A stretch of DNA of 55,016 bases, from contig CAYQLC010000008.1 in assembly GCA_964418325.1 (NCBI GenBank), positions 1-55,016 on the forward strand, given 5' to 3'. The DNA comes from IMCC26077 sp964418325. Lineage in GTDB: Bacteria > Actinomycetota > Actinomycetes > Nanopelagicales > Nanopelagicaceae. A program made the position numbers and the translations under genes. This document shows positions 1 through 8,849 of this stretch, piece after piece; the first letter of the stretch is position 1, and the number at the start of each line of letters is the position of its first letter. Below the pieces are notes generated by a model, which was given only the letters and a program-made list of their open reading frames with translations, was not told the DNA's origin and searched no databases.

Positions 1-51
1 TGGCTGAATCGAGTTCTTCTGGCGGGTTTACCTGAGAGACTTCAAACATGA
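1..51 (+). CDS. 3' end of an upstream gene (partial)
   Basis: Frame 1 is open from the window edge and ends in a TGA at 49-51, which overlaps the ATG of the next gene as ATGA. The sixteen visible residues end in LAGLPERLQT. The overlap is the coupling arrangement used repeatedly in this window, which supports a real gene upstream in the same operon as the dehydrogenase. Too little is visible to assign a function. Confidence 0.5.
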   Translation, partial: WLNRVLLAGLPERLQT

Positions 52-806
52 ATATCGGTGATCTCAGCGGCAAGACTGCAGTAGTCACTGGTGCCAATCG
101 TGGCATCGGGGCTGCTATTGCGCTTGGGTTAGCTCGGGCCGGTGCGGATATCGTCGCCACAAGTCGACAGATGAATGAAGATGAAGAGATTGTTCAAGAA
201 ATTTCACGCTTAGGGCGACAATGCACTCCGGTCGCTGCAGATCTCAGTGATCGCAATCAAAGCACCAAGTTCGCTAGGCAAGTTCTTAACCTTGTTCCGC
301 GGGTGGACATACTCATCAACAATGCGGGGATAACTGCCCGTTATCCAGCGGTAGAGATTCCGCTCGATGAATGGGATCGAGTAATGGAAGTAAATCTCAA
401 TTCCCAATTCATTCTTGCGCAAGGATTTGGTCAACACATGATTGAACATGGTTCAGGGAGGATTATCTTCATCGCATCGATTATGTCTTTCCAGGGCGGA
501 TTGAAAATTCCCCCGTATGCAGCGAGCAAGCACGCGATTATCGGATTAACGAAAGCGCTCTCTAATGAATGGTCGGCAATGGGAGTCAATGTAAATGCCA
601 TTGCTCCGGGGTATATCGCCACGGATCACAACACCGCACTTCGCTCTGATCCAGTGCGCATGCCTGAAGTCAGTTCACGAATTCCTATCGGACGTTGGGG
701 GGCCTCTGACGATGTAGTAGGTAGCGCAGTTTTTCTCTCCGGAAGCGGCGCCAACTACATCTCAGGCTCGGTCATCACCGTCGATGGTGGCTGGGTCGCA
801 CGCTAG
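48..806 (+). CDS. kduD: KduD-like short-chain dehydrogenase/reductase
   Basis: This is a 252-residue classical SDR, expected to be a cytoplasmic NAD(P)-dependent oxidoreductase. It shows the TGANRGIG nucleotide-binding motif (residues 14-21), NNAG (91-94) and the catalytic set Ser144, Tyr157 and Lys161. The segments ASIMSFQGGLKIPPYAASK, VNAIAPGYIAT and RIPIGRWG, and the C-terminal VDGGWVAR, resemble 2-dehydro-3-deoxy-D-gluconate 5-dehydrogenase (KduD), an enzyme of uronic acid breakdown. The start overlaps the upstream stop as ATGA. No other uronate gene is visible, so the exact substrate is inferred; the gene could be another sugar-acid SDR. SDR family: certain. KduD role: moderately sure. 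Confidence 0.85.
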   Translation: MNIGDLSGKTAVVTGANRGIGAAIALGLARAGADIVATSRQMNEDEEIVQEISRLGRQCTPVAADLSDRNQSTKFARQVLNLVPRVDILINNAGITARYPAVEIPLDEWDRVMEVNLNSQFILAQGFGQHMIEHGSGRIIFIASIMSFQGGLKIPPYAASKHAIIGLTKALSNEWSAMGVNVNAIAPGYIATDHNTALRSDPVRMPEVSSRIPIGRWGASDDVVGSAVFLSGSGANYISGSVITVDGGWVAR

Positions 807-842
807 ATAGATACACCCCTCGACACGCCATTATTCACAGAT

Positions 843-858
843 AGTTGAAAATTCAACT
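843..858. promoter_or_regulatory. Inverted repeat upstream of doxX (operator or weak terminator)
   Basis: AGTTGAA-AA-TTCAACT is a perfect 7-base inverted repeat with a 2-base centre, 70 bases before the doxX start. TTGAA/TTCAA half sites resemble MarR-type operators. Read as RNA it could instead fold into a 6-pair stem followed by TTTTCTATTT, a weak terminator for the dehydrogenase gene. The sequence alone does not decide between these. Confidence 0.4.
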
Positions 859-927
859 TTTTCTATTTACCCTGTATATAAGAAAATCAGCACATTCGTT
901 AATACAACTAAGAACGCTAGGAGCACT

Positions 928-1344
928 ATGGACATCATTCTCATCGTGGGTCGAATCCTCTTCGCCCTCATCTTCATCAATTCAGGGTTCGCTCACTTCT
1001 CAAAGCGCGAAGCTATGACAGGTTATGCACAATTCAAGAAGGTTCCTGCTGCAAAGCTCGCTGTTCCTTTGACTGGCTTGATGATTCTTCTTGGTGGAAT
1101 ATCTATTGTGCTCGGATTTTGGATGGATCTCGGCGCACTCTTACTGGCAATCTTCTTAGTCTTCTCTGCATTTATGATGCATAACTTCTGGACAATCGAT
1201 GATGCCAATACCAAGATGAATGAAACCGTTGCATTCTTCAAAAATCTCTCTATGGCAGGCGCTGCGCTAATTATTCTCGCAGTCATAGCAAATGGTGGCG
1301 ACCTTGGCGCCAGCCTCGGAGATGTTTCACTTTTCAATAACTAA
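928..1344 (+). CDS. DoxX family membrane protein
   Basis: This 138-residue protein has four hydrophobic segments (about residues 1-18, 45-66, 70-90 and 105-125). The N-terminal pattern IVGRILFALIFINSGFAHF is typical of the DoxX/DoxD-like family of small inner-membrane proteins. Some relatives act in thiol or sulfur redox chemistry, but the role of most members is unknown. The ATG has a GGAG ribosome binding site eight bases upstream. The gene stands alone behind the palindrome at 843-858, which suggests its own regulated promoter, and ends at a strong bidirectional terminator. Family assignment is firm; function is not. Confidence 0.85.
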   Translation: MDIILIVGRILFALIFINSGFAHFSKREAMTGYAQFKKVPAAKLAVPLTGLMILLGGISIVLGFWMDLGALLLAIFLVFSAFMMHNFWTIDDANTKMNETVAFFKNLSMAGAALIILAVIANGGDLGASLGDVSLFNN

Positions 1345-1359
1345 GCTGAACTTGGCGCA

Positions 1360-1395
1360 GTAAAAACCCGGCTGAATCATTCAGTCGGGTTTTTA
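1360..1395. terminator. Bidirectional rho-independent terminator
   Basis: GTAAAAACCCG and CGGGTTTTTAC form an 11-pair perfect stem enclosing GCTGAATCATTCAGT, which itself pairs (CTGAAT/ATTCAG). The A-run and T-run flank the G+C core, so the structure works on both strands. It lies between the convergent doxX and giant surface protein genes and should end both transcripts. Confidence 0.9.
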
Positions 1396-1402
1396 CCTAC
1401 TG

Positions 1403-4400
1403 CTAGCGAATATATATCTCAGCTCTGCGATTTGCTGCGAAGTCGTCTGGATCTAGCCCCTTACGAAGAGGATCAGCCTCGCCAAACGCAAACCATCTAA
1501 ACTTCACCTCTGGCAGACGATCTTTAAGATAATTAGTAGTGGCAGTTGCGCGTTTACGTGAAAGCGGAACGCTAGTCGAGGGACTACCCTGCGAGTCGGT
1601 ATAGCCAAGAACAAAGGCCTCTGCGAATCCCTCTCTCTTGATAATATCTATAAAGGTATTCATTCGACGAATTGCCGTCGGGGTAAATGCCCATTTCTCC
1701 TCATCAAAGTTGATCGTAAAGACCCTCACTCGCTTGTTAGGAGAGTACTTTCCTACCTCCACCGTTGAACGAGTTCCCTCATTTCCGATAGCGGTGACAT
1801 CAACCTTGGTCTTAGGGCCAATGAGTTGCGGCACGGCGCAGGTCGTTGAGGCAGTCTCACACACAAGTTTGTTATTGACTCGCACTTCATATTTTTGCAC
1901 CGAAGCCGTTGGAGATTTTGCCCAGCCAAGAGCGGTACGCGTGACGGAGGTAGGTCGAACCAGCACCTGAGAAGTTGGGTCAGGATTTACGGTGATGACA
2001 TTCTCAATTTCGACAATAGCCTCATCCGTTGCCATATAGGTTGGAACTTTAAGAACTCCAGTCCAGCCATTGAGAGGTTGAACTCGAATCTGGCCGGTGT
2101 TGGTGTTGAGTTGCACAATCACGCGGTCATCTCTTACCTGAGTTTTCGACTCTTGCATATCCAAACTGACTGCTATTTTTGCTGAAAGGTTAGCTACGAA
2201 GGCTGGTTTATTTTCAATAACTTGGATTACAGCAGGTGTTTCTGGCTCCTGAGGTTGCGCGGGCTCTTGTGCGCTTGACCCACTGTTACCACCGACGTTG
2301 TTCCCAGAATTTCCACCGCTATTTGCCGAGTTACTGCCACCATTGTTCTCGCTGTTACTAGCAGGGTTGTTGTTGGAGTTACCGCCGGAGTTACCGCCGG
2401 AGTTACCGCCAGAATTACCGCCGGAATTCGGGTTGGCATTTCCAGTCGCGCCTGAAGTTGTTGGCGCTGATGGAGTTGTTGGCGCTGATGGACTGCTCGA
2501 GGGGGTTGCGGCAATGACAACGGCCTCACGCACCATCGCATTTGGAACAGGCGCAAGTGAAGCACGATTACTATTTGATCCCGTCGTTGAGGTAATCATT
2601 CCCAGGATTACTGGGGTCGCGCTAGTTACGGTTGTCGTCAGAGTCACTTTCTTGACCGGCAGAGTTTTGGCAACCACCACAGGAGCTGGTTTGGCTGCTG
2701 GTGCCACTGGAGCATTTCCGTTGTTTGGTGCCGGCGCTGGTGCNNNNNNNNNNNNNNNNNNNNNNNNNNNNNNNNNNNNNNNNNNNNNNNNNNNNNNNNN
2801 NNNNNNNNNNNNNNNNNNNNNNNNNNNNNNNNNNNNNNNNNNNGTTTGGCTGCTGGTGCCACTGGAGCATTTCCGTTGTTTGGTGCCGGCGCTGGTGCAG
2901 GTGCATTAATGGTGAAGGAGCCAGCGGTGTAAGTAATCAAATAATTACTGGCTAATCCGGTGGTAAAGGTCGCAGCAGAAGGAGTAATGACGAATGTGCC
3001 GGCAGTTGCAGGTGCAGTCGTACTTGGGCCATAACCACTTCCTGAGAAGGTGTAGGTGAGAGTTCCAATTGCGTCAGAACCAACGAGCTCTCCGGTTCCT
3101 GTTGAGAATGTGAACGTTGGTGTAGCTCCACCGCTGTTAATTGACTTGTTCTCGGCTGTAATGGTCAGATTTTTTTCTGTTATTGAGAAATTAGCTCCCA
3201 CGTAGGTGATGACATATCGAGGGTTGTTCGCCGTGGTCACAGTTCCTTGAGAAATCACGTAGGTGCCAACGTTGGAACCTGCTCCACGCGTCAAAGATCC
3301 GCTTAATGTATCGGAGCCAACCAAAGCGCCGACCGGCGTTGTGAAGGTGAGCGCCGGATCGCTCGCTCCATAAACTTTGGTCTTTGGCTCGGCAGTCACA
3401 GTGATTGGTTTGGCATTCACAAGAATGGAGACCGTCTCGGTATTGCCGTCATATGTGGTTGTGTTTGATGGCGCAAATGTCACAGTGATGGTGTGCGTAC
3501 CAGGAGTCAACACTGAACCGGAAGCTGGGGAATAGGTGAGAGTGCCGGCGACATCTGATGAAGTTGCACAATCAGTTCTAGCAAGGGCATTGAGTTGAGT
3601 TGCACTGAGTGCAGTCCCGTAAGTAATTGCCGTCGGATTACTCCAACAAATATTCGGCACAATCTTACTTGAGATGGTGAGTGTTCCTGGCGTCACTGTG
3701 AGCGCGTAGTTACTGGAGAGCGCCAAGGTGCCGGCCGTGATTGCATAAGTTCCCACGCTATTTGTTCCCACATTTGCACGAGTGAGGCTTCCAGAAAAAG
3801 TGTCCGCAACCCCAAGGCGCTCCACTAACCCCAAACTCCCTGGGGCAAAGTTGTATGTAAAAACGGGATCCGGTGCAGTCGTAGATTTAAATTTATCTAC
3901 GGCCACCACTGTCACGGGGCGAGCGGTGATATTTGCCGTCGGCGAACCCGCAACTGTAACTGTGTAGTTTCCTGCACTTGCCCCGCCGAGCACTCCCGAG
4001 GCTAGAGAGACTGTCACAGCTTTGCTATTTGCTACATCTGGATTTGCAAAGAGTGCGGTTACTTTCGAAGGATCAATTGTGACCGTGTCCCCTGCTTCAA
4101 CGTCGTTGAGCGAGCGCGATGCCACTGTGGCCGCAACAGTTCCGTCATAAACTTTGTTATCAATCCCCACCGTCATCGTTATCGGCTTTGCCGTGATGTT
4201 CGCAGTTGGGTTATTTGTCACCGATGCCGAATAGTTTCCAGCCTTAGCGCCGGTAAGTACGTTCGTACCGACAGTAATTGTTACCGGTTTGTCATCACCG
4301 ACTGAAGGATTATTGAACAGACCCGTAACCTGCGCTGGATTGATACTCACTGCTGAAGAATCACCTGCGAGAACTCCGGTGAGTGGACTTGGTGTAACTG

Positions 4401-7400
4401 CAGCAACATCAGATTTGTTGTACACCTTGTTTGCTGCACTAACTGTAAAAGTAACTGGCTTCTTGTTGATTGTCAGATTGCGCACCACTGGTGTTGCGGC
4501 GGCGAAATTCGCATTCCCACCTTGAGATGCGGTAAAGGAGCAAGCACCCGCAGCGAGTATAGAAACCGTGCCGGTAGTGTCATCGAATGAGCAGATACCT
4601 GCACCAGCTGTCAGAGCAATGCTCACAGTTAAGTTAGATGAGGATGTTGCAGAGATGGTGAAATTTGGATCGCCGTAGGTGACGGCGGTAAGTGGCGCGA
4701 AGGTAATGGTTTGACCTGAAGAAATGGTAAAACTTCGAGTAACAGTATCTGCTGCGAGGAAATTTGGAGAACTAGCGGCTTGATCGGCTGCGATGGTACA
4801 AGTACCCACTGTTTTCAAAGAAATAGTTGCGCCACTTACTACTTCACATACAGCAGTTGTGCTCGAGGTGTACGTAACAGTAAGGCCTGTTGCTGTGGCT
4901 CCTGCCGCCGCCGCGTAAGTATTGGTGCTTACTAATGTGAGATTCTCTGGGAATCCTGCAACCGCCACATTTGCCTGAGTGAAACCAATAGTTGGCTTCG
5001 CAAAGACTACAAAAGTCACCGTCACATCAGTCGCTGCCGCAAACGTGATGTCACCACCCTGGGAGGCAACAATGGTGCAGTTGCCCACGGTGCTCAAAGT
5101 TACGAAAACTTCATTTACGGTACAGACTGACGTCGTTGACGAGGTAAATGAGACAGGTAAGCCAGAGCTTGCAGATGCACTGACCGTAAGCGGTGAGGCG
5201 GTGATGTTGACATTACCTTGCGTGAAAGAAATTGTCTGAGCTGTTGCACCTGTAATCAAAAATGTTTGCGTGACTGGTGTTGCTGCATACCAGGATCCAT
5301 TTCCATCCTGAGTCGCCGTGAGAATGCAAGTTCCACCAGATACAAAAGTTACTGTTGCAGTAGTAGTTGAGCCAGAAAGCGTGCCGGTAGCAACCGTGCA
5401 TATACCGGAATCAATTGGTGTAAAAGTTATGAGCAAACTAGAAGTAGTACTCGCCGTAACCGTGCGAGTATTCGCCGACCGCTGAACATCTGTAGGTTTG
5501 TTAAATGTGATCGTCTGTGGTTGTCCGATGGTAAATGAAACTTGCACGTCGGTTGCTGGTGAATATGCTGATTGCGTACCAGCATTTCCATTGGTTGTTC
5601 CATCTTGTGAAGCGACCAATACGCAAACGCCTGAAGCGACTTTGTTTAAAGTAGTCGAACTCACTCCACTCGAAATTGTTGGTGAAACATAATTACCGCC
5701 GGAGATAGGGATATCACAAACTGCAGGAGTTAACGAGGCAAAGGTCACCTGAAGGTTCGTGTTTACGCTTGTACTCGAGTCGACCGAAGTCGCTGAAATG
5801 GTAATTGGCGATGCAGGTGAAGTTGTGGAAGTTTGATTCGCTGGGGCTGTGAAAGTAATCGTCTGCAATGAGCCGATATTGATATCTACATATACATCGG
5901 TAGCGGGTCCATAGGTGGCGTCTCCAGCCTGGCTGGCTACCAAAGTGCACACGCCAGTTGTCGAGAGGCTATTTACTCGAAAAGTATTTGCCGGCGTGAT
6001 TGCAGTCACTGTGCACATAGAACTCGTCAATGAGGTCATGGTGACCGTGAGACCAGTTCCAGTGCCATCACTAATCTTGAGCGATGTTGCCGTGAAAGTT
6101 TGATTAGTATTAATCAACATGGAAGAGGTACTGGAAACACTGATGTACTGACCCGCCAAAATTGTAAGATTTCGAGAAACTTGCGATGCGGCATCGAAAT
6201 TAGTATCTCCTGGTTGGTTTGCATTAAGTACACAGGTTCCTGAACTAACTGCTGTTACCTCATAGAAACCAGTTGTTGAGTTATAAGCAACTGTGCAAAT
6301 AGACGCAAGACTAGAGGTAGTAAAAACCACCGGAAGACCCGAGCTAGAAACAGCAGAGAGCTGCGTTATCGATCCAACACCCACTGGATCTGGTGTACCA
6401 AAAGTTATAGTTTGAGGTTGCTTTGGTTTCGAAGTATTACATGTACCAGATAACGAGAAAGTTGTACCGTTCGTCGTCACGGTTTGACACGAGATTTGTA
6501 GCGAGTTGGAACCCACAATGGTGTTACCGACATATCCATACGCCGTGTTTTGGTAGGTGCCCGCTGCCTTGTCCACACACATCGTGTAACTGAATGTTGC
6601 CGGAGTTGAGCTTGTGACATAGAACGGGCCCGTCCAATGAAGTTTTGTTGGAGTCTCTCCAGTGATAGTGCTCGGCGCGCCCAACAGGGCATTGGTGACA
6701 GGTGAAGCATCGCTGTAGGTCGCCTGGTTGCTTTGAGTATCAAATGCTGAACCCGAAGGTGGCACATCAACAATCTCATCTAGAGTTGCAGTCCCGACCG
6801 TTCCCGAAGCGAGTCGGGCTGTAATCGTGTAACGAACGGCAAATTTAGAACCGGTATTACAGGCCGTTGGAGTGTAAGCGGTGGCCGATGCGGTCTTTGT
6901 CACGGTCATAGGAGTAGACAGGCCAGTCAAATTAATCCTGGTGACGCTCGGATATGAACCAGTGTGTTTCATCTGCGTACCGCTGGCAATTTGAGCTACT
7001 GGTTTCACCTCTGGATTAGCAGATGCACCACCAATAACCCTGAAGGTATAGGTAGCAACGTAGGTGCTCTTTGAAGTGAGTTTTGTGCTCCCTGAATTAA
7101 CGCCTAGGTAGACTAGTGAATCGTTGAGTGTGACGCTGTTGTTTCCTTGTCTATTGATGACAATTTGAGTCTTCTCTAAACGAAGAGCGCGGGTAGGCCA
7201 TGTTGCCACCGAAGCTGGGGAAACCCACATCACATCACCATCGCCACCGCTTGCCACAGATTGACCTTGTCCACCTTGGCCCGTTGCTCCGTTGACGGTG
7301 ACGACAACAGTTCCACCGAGCGCTGGGTTGGTGGTTGAAACAGAGACCGACGTCACTTTATTCGCATTCGCAGCAATTGTTTGATCAACTCGATTAAATG

Positions 7401-7956
7401 TGTAGTCACAGCCAGTTGCTGCAGCCCCAGTAGTGCTCAAACGGGGATCAGCATTAAAAACTTCTACAACATGCGTTTGGGCAACTGTTGTCGATTTCGG
7501 CGCGCTTAATAAAAAGTAAACCGTAGCGGAAGCGTCCCGAGCCAAACTAGGAATCTGCTGCATATTATCGGCAGGGTTTGCTAATGACACTACCGAAGAA
7601 CCCGACGCCGCAGTAAAGCCCGATAACTTTACCCAAAGATTCTTTTTAGTTGTGGTTGCAGTGTTTGTGATGCTGTAAGCAACATACGAGGCATTGATGC
7701 CACGACGCGTATCGACGTAGAAAATAGTTCCATGTTCAGGTGTGATAGTAATTTTTGCAGTGTTATCAATCAGGCTTTGTGAACTAGCATTGTTTCCTAA
7801 AATATTTCCACAACTTGAGTAAGCAAACGCCGGTGCTACCGAAAAAATTGTGAGCACAGATGCCACAAGCGAAAGCGATATCCCCAGGGAAAGAGATCGA
7901 CGGAGAGCGGCGAGAAGTGAATTTGTAGACCTAGACGAAAAGTACGTTGATTTCAC
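1403..7956 (-). CDS. Giant secreted Ig/MBG-repeat protein with C-terminal OmpA domain
   Basis: Two open frames become one when the false gap at 2744-2843 and one copy of its 55-base flank are removed (6399 nt, about 2132 residues). The chosen start is GTG at 7956, preceded by GAGAGGGGG (7962-7970) and followed by a signal peptide, cleavage near AFA-YSS (residue 45). Next come a DUF11-like region, many Ig-like repeats containing SSGLPVSFTSS and CTIVASQGGD-type blocks, YDG/MBG repeats (KVYDGT, KVYGASDP, GNYTVT), a proline/alanine stretch, a G/N/S-rich linker and an FN3-like domain. The last ~105 residues are an OmpA peptidoglycan-binding domain (GYTDSQGS, LSRKRA, NRRAEIYI). It is probably a cell-wall-attached surface fibre or adhesin; that role is inferred. 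An upstream in-frame extension reaches 8067 but lacks a comparable ribosome site. Confidence 0.85.
2360..2430. repeat. G/N/S-rich linker encoded by short tandem repeats
   Basis: Tandem copies of a 12-base unit, GTTACCGCCGGA with small variants, encode NSGG repeats on the minus strand inside the giant protein. The repeats lie in a flexible, low-complexity linker between the MBG region and the FN3/OmpA end. Such units often vary in copy number between strains and tend to break short-read assemblies. Confidence 0.75.
2744..2843. other. False assembly gap (100 N) with duplicated 55-base flanks
   Basis: Positions 2689-2743 and 2844-2898 are identical 55-base sequences on the two sides of exactly 100 N. 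This is what a scaffolder leaves when two contigs from a k=55 graph overlap but were not merged. Removing the N and one copy (155 bases) joins the two reading frames of the giant protein exactly. Confidence 0.9.
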
Positions 7957-8090
7957 ACCTGCCCCCTCTCTGAATGGCTCATGACCAAATGTCTGTAGGC
8001 CCCGCAGGTCGCCTATAAATAGGACGTAAGCATCAAGGGTAGCCTTGAAGCCTGTGAATCCAGGCATCCTGATAGGGAGAACGTGACGCT
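7957..8090. promoter_or_regulatory. Divergent promoter region with TATA-like inverted repeat
   Basis: This 134-base spacer separates the giant surface protein (minus) from the TSUP gene (plus). CCTAT-AA-ATAGG at 8012-8023 is an A/T-rich inverted repeat that offers a -10-like element on both strands, about 55-70 bases from each start. No clear -35 boxes are seen. The assignment is tentative. Confidence 0.35.
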
Positions 8091-8849
8091 GTGACCGAGG
8101 TTTTTCTGGCTATCGCGCTCGGAGCCACGATGGGTACCGCTCTGGGGCTGGTGGGGACCGGAGGAGCGATTCTCGCCGTGCCCGCTTTGGTCTATTTATT
8201 TGGATTTTCCGCGCTCGAAGCGACCACGGCCTCACTCGTTATCGTCATCGCTGCTGCTCTAGTGAGCGCTAGAGCAAGAGCTAAGGCGCGACAGATTGAT
8301 TTTCGAAAAGGATTGATTCTCTGGGGAATCGGCATTGCAGGTAATGCCATAGGCGCGCTGGCCTCACAGAGGGCTTCAGACTTCCTGCTCTTAACAGGAA
8401 TTTCCATCATCATTTTAGGCGCCTCGATAAGTATGTGGATCCGTTCATTTCAAGGCGAAATCGTCGCCAAGGAACGTCATCCGATAGTGCTTCCCATCAT
8501 GGGAACGCTCATTGGTTTCATTGCAGGTTTCTTCGGAGTCGGTGGGGCATTTCTTGTAGTGCCGACCTTGATTCTCGCCTTCGGAGTATCAGCACATATC
8601 GCAGCAGGCACGGGATTGATCGTCATGCTCCTTAACAGCGCTACCGCCCTGCTCATTCGATTTGAAACTTGGTCCGAAATCGATTGGCAAGTTCCCATGA
8701 TTGTGTTGACCAGCGCTGTGATCGTTGCGTGGTTTGCCAGTGAAAAAGGAACGCGATTGAAATCTAAATCGCTGGAGCGCGGTTTTGCTGGGTTACTACT
8801 GGCAGTCGGCATCTTTACTTTCGTTGAGACTGTATTTCTCTCCGCATGA
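8091..8849 (+). CDS. TSUP (TauE/SafE) family membrane transporter
   Basis: This 252-residue protein has two halves that each begin with a glycine-rich helix: GTALGLVGTGGAILAVPAL near the N-terminus and GFIAGFFGVGGAFLVVPTL near residue 145. That duplication defines the TauE/SafE (TSUP) family, which exports or imports sulfite, sulfoacetate and related organic anions. Seven to eight membrane segments can be drawn. The start is GTG at 8091, with AGGGAGA upstream; an earlier GTG at 8083 meets a stop at once. The last 35 bases overlap the 3' end of the convergent histidine kinase gene. Family is sure; substrate is unknown. Confidence 0.88.
   Translation: MTEVFLAIALGATMGTALGLVGTGGAILAVPALVYLFGFSALEATTASLVIVIAAALVSARARAKARQIDFRKGLILWGIGIAGNAIGALASQRASDFLLLTGISIIILGASISMWIRSFQGEIVAKERHPIVLPIMGTLIGFIAGFFGVGGAFLVVPTLILAFGVSAHIAAGTGLIVMLLNSATALLIRFETWSEIDWQVPMIVLTSAVIVAWFASEKGTRLKSKSLERGFAGLLLAVGIFTFVETVFLSA

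Noticed and set aside
2360..2430. Tandem repeats considered as a CRISPR array or minisatellite element
   Set aside because: The units are 12 bases without spacers and encode an in-frame NSGG linker.
2298..2909. Long plus-strand frame opposite the giant protein, rich in Leu and Pro
   Set aside because: It mirrors the G/N/S linker repeats on the coding strand and runs through the N gap; it has no ribosome site and no known fold.
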